Under the pieces are notes generated by a model that was given only the letters and a program-made list of their open reading frames with translations, was not told the DNA's origin and ran no database searches. A stretch of 64,000 bases of DNA, from NCBI GenBank assembly GCA_023266055.1, contig JAHFRW010000007.1, forward strand, positions 1 to 64,000, read 5' to 3'. Position 1 is the first letter of the stretch. Each line of letters opens with the position of its first letter. Below, in pieces: positions 7,858 to 16,760 of the stretch. Source of the stretch: Gammaproteobacteria bacterium (GTDB lineage Bacteria; Pseudomonadota; Gammaproteobacteria; Ga0077554; Ga007554). The position numbers and the translations under genes are program-made.

Positions 7858-8826
7858 ATGAAGGCTCAAGTGCTGGTTAGTGTGGAACATCTTTACCGTT
7901 ACTACGGGGGCGCCTGCGCGTTGAATGACGTTAGCTTTGACGTCAATCGTGGTGAGGTGCTGGGGTTTCTGGGCCCTAATGGTGCTGGAAAATCCACGAC
8001 CATGCAAATCCTGAGTGGTAATTTGGCGCCCAGCACCGGCCGGGTATTAATTAATGGTATGGATATTGTAAAGCAACCCCGACAGGCCAAGGCGGCATTG
8101 GGTTATTTGCCGGATCAGCCACCCCTTTATCGGGAATTGACCGTCAATGAATATCTGCAATATTGCGCACGTCTGCATCGTCTTCCACGCGGTGAACATC
8201 GTGTCGCCATCGACCGGGCCAAGCAGCGTTGTGGTCTCACAGAGGTAGGTAAACGTCTGATTGGTAATCTTTCCAAGGGGTATCAGCAGCGTGTCGGGAT
8301 TGCCCAGGCGATTGTGCACATGCCCGCACTGGTGATTCTGGATGAACCAACAGTGGGGCTGGATCCGATTCAAATGCGGGAAATTCGTGCCCTGATCCGG
8401 GAATTAAGCAGTGAGCATGGTGTGATTCTTTCCACCCATATTCTGCCAGAAATACAGGCCACCTGTGACCGTGTGCAAATTATCAATAAAGGTCGGTTGG
8501 TGCTGAGTGACACCCTCGCTGGTTTACAGGCGCGCATGCATTCGTCCAGCATGGTGGTTGCGTTACATAAGATGCCGCCCATGGCGGAGCTTGCTGCCTT
8601 ACCCGGTGTCGGTTCGGTTGAACTCTTGGCGGAGGGTCATCGTGTCCGTCTGCATCATACATCAGAACAAAATCCCGCAGAGGCACTGGTGGAGCGTGCC
8701 GTTCAGCAAGGTTGGGGATTGCATGAATTAATTCCGGAGTGCGTATCTCTTGAGCAGATTTTCGTGGATATCACACGCACTGAACCGCACGAAGTGACGG
8801 ACGTTACCAGGGACGAAGCAGCGTGA
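7858..8826 (+). CDS. ABC transporter ATP-binding protein (GldA/NosF-like)
   Basis: 322 residues with all ABC ATPase signatures in order: Walker A GPNGAGKST (about 39-47), signature LSKGYQQRVGIAQ (about 139), Walker B LVILDEPTVGLDP and switch histidine STHILPE. The C-terminal extension of about 90 residues is typical of the ABC-2 exporter class. It powers the permease encoded by the next gene, whose GTG start overlaps this stop. Together with the Gld-G-like third gene it forms an operon of the gldA-gldF-gldG type also found in non-gliding proteobacteria; the substrate is unknown. A TATAAT seven bases before the ATG and no Shine-Dalgarno suggest a leaderless message. Confidence 0.93.
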   Translation: MKAQVLVSVEHLYRYYGGACALNDVSFDVNRGEVLGFLGPNGAGKSTTMQILSGNLAPSTGRVLINGMDIVKQPRQAKAALGYLPDQPPLYRELTVNEYLQYCARLHRLPRGEHRVAIDRAKQRCGLTEVGKRLIGNLSKGYQQRVGIAQAIVHMPALVILDEPTVGLDPIQMREIRALIRELSSEHGVILSTHILPEIQATCDRVQIINKGRLVLSDTLAGLQARMHSSSMVVALHKMPPMAELAALPGVGSVELLAEGHRVRLHHTSEQNPAEALVERAVQQGWGLHELIPECVSLEQIFVDITRTEPHEVTDVTRDEAA

Positions 8827-9581
8827 TCATTTTTTCCATCGCCGCGCGTGAACTGCGCAGCCTGTTTCTCTCCCCGCTGGCATGGACTATCCTGGCCGTT
8901 GTGCAGTTCATTCTGGCGTATCTGTTTCTTGCGCAGATTGATGTTTTTCTGCAGGTGCAGCCACGTCTGGCGGCGCTGGAAGGCGCGCCGGGTATGACAG
9001 AGCTGGTGGTGGTGCCGTTATTTGGTAGCGCTGCCATTTTGTTGTTGCTGGTGGTGCCTTTGGTGACAATGCGCTTGGTCAGTGAAGAGCGCAAGGCGCA
9101 AACCATGAGCCTGCTGTTTTCGGCGCCGATCTCCATGACAGAGATTATTATTGGCAAATACCTCGGCATTATGGGTTTTCTATTGATCACACTGGCATTG
9201 ATTGCCCTGATGCCATTGACCTTGCTGCTGGGGGGCGCGCTGGATGGCGGCATGTTGTTTTCAGGGCTGTTGGGGCTGGCATTGTTACTCGGTAGTTTTG
9301 CTGCGGTGGGGTTGTTCATGTCAACCTTGAGTGCGCAACCTGCCGTGGCCGCCATCAGCACCTTTGGTGTGCTCCTGCTGTTATGGATACTGGACTGGGT
9401 CGGTAATAATAGCTCAGGGGAAATCAAAGGTATATTTGGTTACCTGTCCATGTTGCGGCATTATGAATTATTGCTCAAGGGCATGTTTGATAGTAGCGAT
9501 GTGATTTATTATCTATTGCTGATCATGGTGTTTCTGGTGCTGAGCGTGCATCGTCTTGATGCTGACCGTATACAACGCTAA
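8823..9581 (+). CDS. ABC-2 type permease (GldF-like)
   Basis: 252 residues and six predicted transmembrane helices (for example LAWTILAVVQFILAYLFL, AAILLLLVVPLVTM, YLGIMGFLLITLALIAL). The GTG start overlaps the TGA of the ATPase gene by four bases. The EERKAQTMSLLFSAPIS segment after the second helix is the amphipathic coupling element usual in ABC-2 permeases, which face the ATPase. It forms the membrane channel of the putative exporter and is followed 26 bp later by the Gld-G-like subunit. Confidence 0.9.
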   Translation: MIIFSIAARELRSLFLSPLAWTILAVVQFILAYLFLAQIDVFLQVQPRLAALEGAPGMTELVVVPLFGSAAILLLLVVPLVTMRLVSEERKAQTMSLLFSAPISMTEIIIGKYLGIMGFLLITLALIALMPLTLLLGGALDGGMLFSGLLGLALLLGSFAAVGLFMSTLSAQPAVAAISTFGVLLLLWILDWVGNNSSGEIKGIFGYLSMLRHYELLLKGMFDSSDVIYYLLLIMVFLVLSVHRLDADRIQR

Positions 9582-9607
9582 AGTAAGGTCAGGATAGTCC
9601 CAGCACC

Positions 9608-10966
9608 ATGAAAACAACCGGCAAAACCCGTCACCTGCGACGATTGAAAAATACCTTGTTCATCATCATGCTGGTCAGCATTGCCGGCCTGCTGGCATGG
9701 CTCAGTACGCGTTATGATTATCAGTCAGACTGGACGGCGAGCGGACGTCATACACTGTCCCAGGCCAGCACTACATTGCTTGATCAGCTCAAGGGCCCGG
9801 TCACTGTGATTGCCTTTGTCCGCTCAGTGGATGCCAGCCGTAAATCCATTACGGAAATAATGGGCCGTTATCAGCGCCACAAGGCTGATATTTCCCTGAC
9901 CTTTGTGGATCCCAATACCGCGCTGGATCAGGTGCGTGATCACGGGATCAGTGCTGATGGTGAGTTGCTGCTGCAATATGCGGATCGCAAGGAAATAATA
10001 CACGATACCAGTGAGCAAAGTATTACCAACGCCATGCAACGCCTGTTGCGTGGCGGTGAGCGCTGGATAGTATTTCTGGAGGGCCACGGCGAGCGCAACC
10101 CACAGGGTCGTGCCAACCATGATATCAGTGATTGGATGCGTCAACTGGAGGCGAAAGGATTCAAGGCGCAGACGCTTAATCTGGCCACTCACGGCCAAAT
10201 TCCTGACAATACTACAGCATTGGTGATCGCAGGCCCGCAACTTGACCTGTTACCCGGTGAAGTGACGCAGATTCAACATTATCTCGCGCAGGGCGGTAAC
10301 TTGTTGTGGTTGGGTGATCCCGGCTCATTGCATGGTTTGGCACCTGTTGCGAAATTCATGGGCGTGAAATTTTTACCTGGCGTTGTTGTTGATCCCAGTG
10401 TGCAGGTTTATTCCATTGATAATCCTGCCTTTGCCCTGGCGGCCGATTATGGTAACCATGCCATTACCCGGGGCTTTAATGTCATCACATTATTTCCTTT
10501 TGCGAGTGCCCTGGAAATCACTGCCCCCGCAGGCTGGCAAAGCCAGTCATTCCTGATGACCGGCGAGCGCAGCTGGGCAGAAACCGGCCCGCTTGCGGGT
10601 GAGATACGCTATACTGAAAAAGAAGATATTGCGGGGCCATTGGTGCTGGGAGCCAGCATTAGTCGCGAAATAAAGCGTGATGATGGAACACACACGCAGC
10701 AGCGAGTCGTGGTGCTGGGGGATGGTGATTTTCTGTCGAATGCCTATCTGGGCAATGGTGGCAACCTCAATCTGGGGATGAATATCCTGAACTGGCTGAG
10801 CCATGACGACACATTGATCGCGATTCCCATTAAAACCGCCCCTGACCTGAATCTGATGTTATCGCCGCTACAGTCGGGGATTATTGCCGTGGCACTTCTG
10901 TTGGGCATTCCATTGCTACTGGCCGGCAGTGGCATGTTAATCTGGGTACGCCGTCGCAGGCGATAA
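9608..10966 (+). CDS. GldG-like ABC auxiliary protein
   Basis: 452 residues: an N-terminal transmembrane helix (about 18-35), a large periplasmic region of the 'ABC-type uncharacterized transport system' fold (about 45-410, with VDPN, IVFLEGHGERNP, LVIAGPQ and LLWLGDPGS), and a C-terminal helix (about 424-446) followed by WVRRRRR. This two-anchor layout is that of GldG, the accessory subunit of gliding-motility-type ABC systems. Here it sits in an operon with its ATPase and permease but no other gliding gene, so a role in envelope export or remodelling rather than gliding is more likely. mutM follows 25 bp downstream. Confidence 0.88.
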   Translation: MKTTGKTRHLRRLKNTLFIIMLVSIAGLLAWLSTRYDYQSDWTASGRHTLSQASTTLLDQLKGPVTVIAFVRSVDASRKSITEIMGRYQRHKADISLTFVDPNTALDQVRDHGISADGELLLQYADRKEIIHDTSEQSITNAMQRLLRGGERWIVFLEGHGERNPQGRANHDISDWMRQLEAKGFKAQTLNLATHGQIPDNTTALVIAGPQLDLLPGEVTQIQHYLAQGGNLLWLGDPGSLHGLAPVAKFMGVKFLPGVVVDPSVQVYSIDNPAFALAADYGNHAITRGFNVITLFPFASALEITAPAGWQSQSFLMTGERSWAETGPLAGEIRYTEKEDIAGPLVLGASISREIKRDDGTHTQQRVVVLGDGDFLSNAYLGNGGNLNLGMNILNWLSHDDTLIAIPIKTAPDLNLMLSPLQSGIIAVALLLGIPLLLAGSGMLIWVRRRRR

Positions 10967-10991
10967 CACTGACAGGGTTTCAATAAAGACG

Positions 10992-11807
10992 ATGCCCGAA
11001 CTACCTGAAGTTGAAACGACCCGGCGTGGCATCGCGCCATACGCACTGGGGCAGCGCGTAACACAGGTGATTGTGCGCAATCCCCACTTGCGCCAGTTAG
11101 TGTCCCCGCAATTGGCGGGTGCGCTGGCCGGGCATGTCATTCATGCCATAGACCGGCGTGGAAAATATTTATTGCTGCGTAGTACCCCCGGCACAGTCAT
11201 CATCCATTTGGGCATGTCGGGAAATTTACGGGTATTACCCGCGAGTGTTGCTGCAGAAAAACACGATCATGTCGATATTGTATTAGCCAGTGGCCGGTGT
11301 TTGCGACTGCGTGACCCGCGCCGTTTTGGCACTGTGGTGTGGACGGATGAGGATCCGTTACAACATATTCTGTTGCGGAGTCTGGGGCCGGAGCCTTTGG
11401 ATGACGACTTTACCGCGTTTCATTTGTACCAGTCTTCCCGTGGCCGCAAAATCCCCGTAAAGCAATTCATCATGGATGGCCATATCGTCACAGGCGTAGG
11501 TAATATTTACGCGAGCGAAAGCCTGTTCCTGGCAGGCATTCATCCCGGTAGCGGCGCCGGGCGCGTTTCGTTGAAGCGCTACGAGCGACTCACGGTTGCC
11601 ATCAGGCAGGTATTGAATGCGGCCATCCAGCAGGGTGGCACTACCCTGCGTGACTTTCATGATGGTGAAGGAAAACCGGGATATTTTCAGCAACAGCTTA
11701 ATGTATATGGCCGCGCTGGCGAGCCTTGCCCTACCTGCCAGCGCCCGATTGCACAATTACGGCAAGGGCAACGCTCAACTTTTTACTGCGTTGATTGTCA
11801 AACCTGA
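10992..11807 (+). CDS. mutM: Formamidopyrimidine-DNA glycosylase (Fpg/MutM)
   Basis: 271 residues, the usual family length. The N-terminal PELPEVETTRRG gives the catalytic proline and glutamate, K58-region residues sit in RRGKYLLL, and the C-terminus has the four-cysteine zinc finger CPTCQRP...FYCVDC. It excises 8-oxoguanine and formamidopyrimidines in base-excision repair. It lies 25 bp after the Gld-like operon and 18 bp before psiE, so it may be cotranscribed with one or both. Confidence 0.97.
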   Translation: MPELPEVETTRRGIAPYALGQRVTQVIVRNPHLRQLVSPQLAGALAGHVIHAIDRRGKYLLLRSTPGTVIIHLGMSGNLRVLPASVAAEKHDHVDIVLASGRCLRLRDPRRFGTVVWTDEDPLQHILLRSLGPEPLDDDFTAFHLYQSSRGRKIPVKQFIMDGHIVTGVGNIYASESLFLAGIHPGSGAGRVSLKRYERLTVAIRQVLNAAIQQGGTTLRDFHDGEGKPGYFQQQLNVYGRAGEPCPTCQRPIAQLRQGQRSTFYCVDCQT

Positions 11808-11825
11808 TTTGGAAATAAAGTAGCC

Positions 11826-12278
11826 ATGAATATAGATTTTATGAAGTTGTTTAACAAAGTCGTTGGCGTCGTGTTTGGCTTCATGTTGTTGTTTCTTACC
11901 CTGGGCATCATCATCGGCGTGATACGTCTTTTTATGTATACCGGCGATCTGATCATGGAGAAAGAGCTCACCCTGCAATATTCCAAAATCATCTCGGATG
12001 TGCTGACGTTGTTTATTCTGGTTGAGCTGTCGCGCTCGCTGGTGGAGTATTTCAACACCCAGCGGCTGCGTATGACATTCATTGTCGACGCCGCGATTGT
12101 GTTTGTGTTGCGTGAAATCATGATCAAACTGTTTGAGCATAAGGTTACGCCCGAAGAAATCTATGCGCTCAGCGCATTGTTGCTGGTATTGACCGTGCTG
12201 CGTATTGGCTCGGTACTCATGTACCAGCGTGAAAAGACACTTGGTAAACCGGCGCCCACGGGTTCAGTCGAACCTTGA
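11826..12278 (+). CDS. PsiE-family phosphate-starvation-inducible membrane protein
   Basis: 150 residues with four predicted transmembrane helices and the PsiE-type core (LQYSKIISDVLTLFILVELSRSLVEYF and IVDAAIVFVLREIM). The molecular function of the family is unknown; in Escherichia coli psiE responds to phosphate and carbon status. The N-terminal helix region (VVGVVFGFMLLFLTLGIIIG) is well formed. It follows mutM by 18 bp, and a bidirectional-looking terminator begins about 120 bp downstream. Confidence 0.85.
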   Translation: MNIDFMKLFNKVVGVVFGFMLLFLTLGIIIGVIRLFMYTGDLIMEKELTLQYSKIISDVLTLFILVELSRSLVEYFNTQRLRMTFIVDAAIVFVLREIMIKLFEHKVTPEEIYALSALLLVLTVLRIGSVLMYQREKTLGKPAPTGSVEP

Positions 12279-12329
12279 ATCAAGGAACCTCTGATGTGTC
12301 AGAGTTTCTGCGGCACAAGGAGGTGCTAG

Positions 12330-12352
12330 CATGTTTCAATCATTGAAACATG
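12330..12352. repeat. 10-bp perfect palindrome with 3-nt loop
   Basis: CATGTTTCAA at 12330-12339 and TTGAAACATG at 12343-12352, between psiE and the terminator. It could be an RNA hairpin in the psiE 3' end or a protein-binding site. An AGGAGGTG sequence just upstream (12318-12325) precedes an ATG inside the palindrome, but the frame opened there is short. Confidence 0.5.
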
Positions 12353-12402
12353 GGGAAAGCAAAAAATCATTATGGTTGCCTTGAGAAAGGTAACGCATGT
12401 AC

Positions 12403-12442
12403 CCGGTCACCCGGAAATTTTTTCGGGGTGACCGGATTTTTT
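12403..12442. terminator. Intrinsic terminator, probably bidirectional
   Basis: CCGGTCACCCGGAA pairs with TTCGGGGTGACCGG (one mismatch) around an ATTTT loop, followed by ATTTTTTATTATTT. It lies between psiE on the plus strand and the convergent glycosyltransferase gene whose stop is at 12444. It can end both transcripts, since the opposite strand also has A/T-rich flanks. Confidence 0.75.
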
Positions 12443-12443
12443 A

Positions 12444-13937
12444 TTATTTGGGTGGTATTTCCTGCGGGGCGGGAGATGGCCGGGAAACGGCGCCAGCGTT
12501 TTCGCCATCCCTGGCGGGCGCATGCGGTAATGTTCCCGATGATGCTGTCGCTAGATCACGTATTTTTACAATCACCCCGCCTTGTTGAAGCGCCAGCGTT
12601 TGCGCCGCACCACCCAATTGCGCGATGGTACGACCCAGTTCGCGGTATGTGGGTTGATAAGGATTGAACATTAAATGAGTAACACCCTTGATGGTCTTTA
12701 AGAAATCCTCGTTCTCTTTTGCAGGTGGAGGGAGTGGCAGCACATCTCGCTTGCAGGCGATCATGGTGCGACCAGGCCATTGGCTGGCGGCCTGGAAAGG
12801 TTGGGTGGTATCTGCCGCTTCCTGGCTGAGAAGTTGAATTAATTTATCCTCGGCATTGAGTACCTCGTCCTGGATCACCTGCCGGTAATCCCTGATATTC
12901 AGCATAAATACTGTAGCAGTAACCATCATCACGATCATCACCAGGCCACGTTGCCCCATCAGGCTATTTCTATTGAGTGCCTGATTCATTACGATCAGGC
13001 GCGGAATGCCAAAGTATAGTATCAGCGTCAGTGCCACCATTGCCCAAGTTGCATCAGCCGTTGTCAGCCCAATGAATGCCCCCAGCAGCAACGTACTGCC
13101 CATCAGGCTGCCCAGGAGCGCGCGTCTTTCCAGAAATATTACTGCCAGCAGAAGCGAGGCGAAAATAATACCGCCCGCCAGTCCCGGCGCGTCGAGAGGA
13201 TCGACTGTCGTAATCATGCCCAGCGCAGTGAACGGGTTAGACCACCAATGCATCAAATTCCAGCCTTCACGCATGACCAACGGTACCAGGGCGGCAATAG
13301 GCACACCGATCAGAATATGTTTTCTGTGATTGGCGTCGGGCGAATCTTTGGCCGGTGTGTTATACCAGTGCCATAACAGGGCGAAAGGGTATGCCAACCC
13401 CATCGGGTGTAATGTTACACAAATGCCCGTCAGCAACAGCTGCATGAATAGCCACCCGCCTGATGCGCGGGGTGATGCGCGATAGGTCTTGTCCAGCCAG
13501 ACCCCCAGGCCAAACACCAGCAAAAGATAGGGGCCGACGCCAATGGCATCCGCCTGGGTTAACGTAATGGGTGCGATGGCCAGCAAGGCGCTTGCGATCA
13601 GGGCGGACTCATTGCTGACGGTTCGGCGACTCCAGTTATAAAAGAGCAAAATAGCCGAAAACATCACAATTAATGTGTACACCTTGGCCGCTATGATACT
13701 ACCGGACCAATACAGGCCCAGTGGCACAAAAAATAACGCCCGAAAGTCAGGGAGTCCAGAAATAACAATGGGGTTGGCGATGGCGTCAACGATGGACCAA
13801 TTTAACAGTAATCCGCGGGCAGCGCCCTCGTCCAGTCCATAAGGACTGAATCTTACGAGGTCCAGCGCCAGAATTGTCCCGCCCCACATAATCATGGCCA
13901 GGAGCCCCCAAGAAGAGTTGGGAATTCTGGATATCAT
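12444..13937 (-). CDS. Polytopic membrane protein, GT-C (family 39-like) glycosyltransferase
   Basis: 497 residues from the ATG at 13937, which has an AAAGGA ribosome-binding site about five bases upstream; an in-frame upstream ATG at 14006 lacks one. About 10-12 transmembrane helices are predicted. An acidic pair in the first periplasmic loop (SPYGLDEGAARGLLL) is in the position of the catalytic aspartate of ArnT/PMT-type lipid-linked sugar transferases. The last ~120 residues are soluble and likely periplasmic. Family level is inferred from topology and the acidic motif; donor and acceptor are unknown. It stands alone, and upstream is a 430-bp AT-rich spacer. Confidence 0.6.
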   Translation of the reverse strand: MISRIPNSSWGLLAMIMWGGTILALDLVRFSPYGLDEGAARGLLLNWSIVDAIANPIVISGLPDFRALFFVPLGLYWSGSIIAAKVYTLIVMFSAILLFYNWSRRTVSNESALIASALLAIAPITLTQADAIGVGPYLLLVFGLGVWLDKTYRASPRASGGWLFMQLLLTGICVTLHPMGLAYPFALLWHWYNTPAKDSPDANHRKHILIGVPIAALVPLVMREGWNLMHWWSNPFTALGMITTVDPLDAPGLAGGIIFASLLLAVIFLERRALLGSLMGSTLLLGAFIGLTTADATWAMVALTLILYFGIPRLIVMNQALNRNSLMGQRGLVMIVMMVTATVFMLNIRDYRQVIQDEVLNAEDKLIQLLSQEAADTTQPFQAASQWPGRTMIACKRDVLPLPPPAKENEDFLKTIKGVTHLMFNPYQPTYRELGRTIAQLGGAAQTLALQQGGVIVKIRDLATASSGTLPHAPARDGENAGAVSRPSPAPQEIPPK

Positions 13938-14373
13938 TGATTTTCCTTTATAATCTTCGTTTTGCATGATAAGTTTTATATAACGGGCTGACTTTTGCGA
14001 GAACATCTTATACTATGATACAGACCCTGCGGGAAAGGGATAGTTTAGGAGTAGCCTAAAACTTGTTGGCCTGATTGTACAACAGGTGCGTCAATGGATG
14101 TGTGTATCACGGTGATTTTGTGAGGAAATGCCGGGTCATAGCGGTGATGAGCCGGGCCAGATTGATTTGGTAATCATAAGCGCAGAGGGGGATACAGACG
14201 TTTTATGAATCACCCCGATGAAGTCGCTTCACGGAATTATAGAGGCGGGCACTTGCATTACTAAAATTGTCATGTTATATATCTCCAAGCTCGGTTGAAA
14301 CCAGCTTTAAGAATAATATCTGTTATTAGACCTGTGGTATTGGGTGGCTACAAATAAAGTGGAGGTGGTTCGT
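13938..14373. other. Intergenic region upstream of the redox cluster
   Basis: 436 bp between divergent genes. It contains a small hairpin near 14045-14065 (GTTTAGG/CCTAAAC) and AT-rich patches that could carry promoters for the leftward glycosyltransferase and the rightward small membrane gene. No coding remnant or named operator recognised. Confidence 0.35.
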
Positions 14374-14466
14374 ATGATGTACACAGCAGATGTTTTTACA
14401 ATTTACGCAATTTGGTTTCCGGCCGCCTTTGGTTTTGCTGCACTTTTAGTTAAGCTCAATTCCTGA
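14374..14466 (+). CDS. Predicted 30-residue single-span membrane peptide
   Basis: A short frame, ATG 14374 to TGA 14464-14466, preceded by a strong GGAGGT at 14361-14366 with 7-nt spacing. The product is MMYTADVFTIYAIWFPAAF followed by GFAALLVKLNS: one hydrophobic helix with aromatic residues and a basic C-terminal end, as in tiny accessory subunits of respiratory oxidases. It lies 186 bp upstream of the diheme cytochrome c gene on the same strand. A second ATG at 14377 is an equal alternative start. Function is inference from size and context. Confidence 0.55.
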   Translation: MMYTADVFTIYAIWFPAAFGFAALLVKLNS

Positions 14467-14652
14467 TTTTTCGTATTGAATCAGGCGCATTATTTGGGCA
14501 AGCGCACAAGTGTGTCTTAGGGATTCCGTGAAAGCTGCCCGGGTAGTATTGTTCCGGGGCTGGGTTTCACAAGTAAGGCTTGTTGGTGGGCAGACTATAT
14601 AATTAAGGTCACCGACAAGAAGAATGGTTAAAAATTGGGAGGGTGTCTTCAA

Positions 14653-15399
14653 ATGAGACGTATAATAATTTCGACTGCAGCAGTACTTATGATGGCAATC
14701 GTGCCGTCGGTTGTCATGGCAAGTGCTGCGGCATATCCGAAGGGTGATGGTGATTTGGCGAATGGTAAAAAAATCTTTACCGAAGGTAAAGGTACTGTTC
14801 CGGCCTGTAACTCATGCCATGGCCCGGAAGGTCTGGGTGATGACAATATGGGCACACCGCGTATCGCGGGTCAGTTTTACACCTTTTTACACAAACAGTT
14901 GGAAGATTTTGCTTCTGACAAGCGCACAGACACCACCATGTTCATCATGAACGCCAATGCCAAGGGCTTGACGGAACAGGATCGCAAGGATGTTGCTACT
15001 TATCTGGCAAGTCTGCGCAAGAAAGGCGATACCAAAACCTCAAATCTTGAAGAATTGAAGGCCGCAGGTATCACTGTGGGTGAGACCCACAAAGGCAAGT
15101 CCCTAGTTTATTGGGGTGGAAATGATAAAGGTATTCCCGCCTGCTATTCCTGCCATGGTTTTAACGGCATGGGCGCGCCACCTATTTTCCCCATGATTGG
15201 TCAGCAGCGCTACGTCTATCTGGTTAACCAGTTGAAGAAATGGCGTGATGGTAGCCGTGCCAATGATCCTAAGGGTGCAATGCAGGCCGTGGCAAGAAAA
15301 ATGTCTGATGAAGATATCAATAATGCCGCTGCTTATTTGACAACGACTTCATTTTACTCCGATGGAAATCTGCATACTGCGTATGACCCCGCGCACTAA
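14653..15399 (+). CDS. Diheme cytochrome c (c4 family)
   Basis: 248 residues from the ATG at 14653, with GGGAGG at 14637-14642 upstream; an in-frame GTG/ATG-type start 18 bp earlier is less likely. A signal peptide of about 23 residues (MAIVPSVVMAS) is followed by two cytochrome c domains with CNSCH and CYSCH heme sites, each with a distal methionine region (TTMFIMNANAKGLT and DPKGAMQAVARKM). Cytochromes c4 carry electrons in the periplasm to terminal oxidases. It has its own terminator (15443-15474) and so is probably a separate unit from the next genes. Confidence 0.93.
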   Translation: MRRIIISTAAVLMMAIVPSVVMASAAAYPKGDGDLANGKKIFTEGKGTVPACNSCHGPEGLGDDNMGTPRIAGQFYTFLHKQLEDFASDKRTDTTMFIMNANAKGLTEQDRKDVATYLASLRKKGDTKTSNLEELKAAGITVGETHKGKSLVYWGGNDKGIPACYSCHGFNGMGAPPIFPMIGQQRYVYLVNQLKKWRDGSRANDPKGAMQAVARKMSDEDINNAAAYLTTTSFYSDGNLHTAYDPAH

Positions 15400-15442
15400 G
15401 CCAGCACTCGCTGGTTTATAAAAAATAATAGTCAGGTCCTTA

Positions 15443-15474
15443 GGCGGGGAAGCTTTTCCCCGCCTTGTTTTTTA
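15443..15474 (+). terminator. Intrinsic terminator after the diheme cytochrome gene
   Basis: Perfect 9-bp stem GGCGGGGAA (15443-15451) and TTCCCCGCC (15456-15464) with a GCTT loop, followed by TTGTTTTTT. It is 44 bp after the cytochrome stop codon. Confidence 0.92.
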
Positions 15475-15615
15475 GGGGCAGACAAATTGAACTTCCCGTA
15501 TTCTGTGTTGTCAAACTTCTGTATGGTTTGTATTCCCCTTGCATACTTATTCTCTTATAGGCTATTCCTATAGCCTTCCTATGTTTGATCATTTTCATAT
15601 ATAAGGCGCTATTTC

Positions 15616-16236
15616 ATGGGGAAGCAACGTCTAAAGTCTGGTGAGAAAATACTTTTTAGTATTTTTGGCGCGTTTTTGGTGTTGGGGATCATCGCTTTTA
15701 TTGCGCTTGAAGTGGTGCGTTCGCGTGCTTCAACGCCAATGTTTGTCAGCACTACCCACTTTAATTTCTCACCTGTGGGTCTGGAAGGTTCAAAAATTTA
15801 TCGTGAGGCGCGCTGTAACTCGTGCCATCGCGCCTTGCGTATGGGCACCAACATGGGGCTGAACCTCGATGGCATCGGCTCACGCCGTTCGCTGCAATGG
15901 ATAGAGGGATTTTTAAATGACCCGGAAAAAGTATATGGTGCTACTACCATTGATCACGGCAGCAGTTTATCGGCACCCAAAGAGGCAAACTATGTCGCTA
16001 AATTGCCCAAGGAAGATCTGCGTAAAATCGCCATATTTTTATCAGAGTTAACCGCAGATTCCGGTTCGGCAGTGGCCAAGGCGCCGCCACAGGAGCGTTC
16101 TGGATTTATCGACGAAATGGTAAGCACATTTGCTCCGGAGAGCTGGAAGGAAAAATACAAGGATGTGCGTACTAAATCTTCTCAGGAAAGCTCACCTGAA
16201 GGTGGTATGGGCGTCAAGGATAGTGAGCAACAGTGA
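15616..16236 (+). CDS. Membrane-anchored monoheme cytochrome c
   Basis: 206 residues: N-terminal anchor helix (about 15-36, ILFSIFGAFLVLGIIAFIAL), then a periplasmic cytochrome c domain with one heme site CNSCH (about residue 68) and a helix LDGIGSRRSLQWIEGFLNDP. It ends in a charged, low-complexity tail. The layout recalls NorC and CcoO-type subunits that feed electrons to subunit I of oxidases or nitric oxide reductases. The stop overlaps the GTG start of the next gene by four bases, so the two products are probably made in equal amounts and act together. Confidence 0.85.
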   Translation: MGKQRLKSGEKILFSIFGAFLVLGIIAFIALEVVRSRASTPMFVSTTHFNFSPVGLEGSKIYREARCNSCHRALRMGTNMGLNLDGIGSRRSLQWIEGFLNDPEKVYGATTIDHGSSLSAPKEANYVAKLPKEDLRKIAIFLSELTADSGSAVAKAPPQERSGFIDEMVSTFAPESWKEKYKDVRTKSSQESSPEGGMGVKDSEQQ

Positions 16237-16760
16237 ATAATAATGAGCCGTGGATCCATGCCCATGAGATGGATTATAAACGTTATACCTTATGGTTTTT
16301 TTATGCGTGTGTCATTTATAGTTTGATAGGGTTTTCCTGGGGGGTAATTGTTGGCATGTTACCTGACTTGAGGGAATTCATTAACCACCGTCCACATGGC
16401 AATCTTATTATGCTGGGTCATGGGCATATCAACCTGTTGGGTTGGGTGGAGATGGCTATTTTTGGTTCGGTGTACTATATCATTCCGCGCATTGTGAAGC
16501 GGCCCATTTATAGCTTGGGGTTGGTGAAGCTGCATTTCTGGACACATAATTTTGGTTTGTTGGGTATGGTCATTTCATTTGTGGCGGCGGGTACTCTGGG
16601 AGGCATGGCCAGCATGAGCATGACCCCTGATGAAGTGAAGGCCGTGGTGCGTCCGTTTATGATTATGGTGGGGTTGTTTGGTTCCATGGTGCTTGCCGCG
16701 AACTGTATCTGGGCGTATAACATTTTCAAAACCTGCGCGGGTTGGAAGGAGCGTCAGTGA
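16233..16760 (+). CDS. Four-helix protein resembling the N-terminal part of heme-copper oxidase subunit I
   Basis: 175 residues with four transmembrane helices. The second holds histidines in a pattern like the heme-ligand helix of NorB/CcoN (LIMLGHGHINLLGWVEMAIFG, then YYIIPR). The third has HFWTHNFGLLGM and the fourth ends NCIWAYNIFKT, again like subunit I. Full subunit I proteins have 12 or more helices and a copper site; this one is too short and lacks the CuB histidine segment. It could bind heme and pass electrons without reducing oxygen. A GTG start overlaps the cytochrome gene and the TGA overlaps the thioredoxin-like gene. Confidence 0.75.
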   Translation: MNNNEPWIHAHEMDYKRYTLWFFYACVIYSLIGFSWGVIVGMLPDLREFINHRPHGNLIMLGHGHINLLGWVEMAIFGSVYYIIPRIVKRPIYSLGLVKLHFWTHNFGLLGMVISFVAAGTLGGMASMSMTPDEVKAVVRPFMIMVGLFGSMVLAANCIWAYNIFKTCAGWKERQ

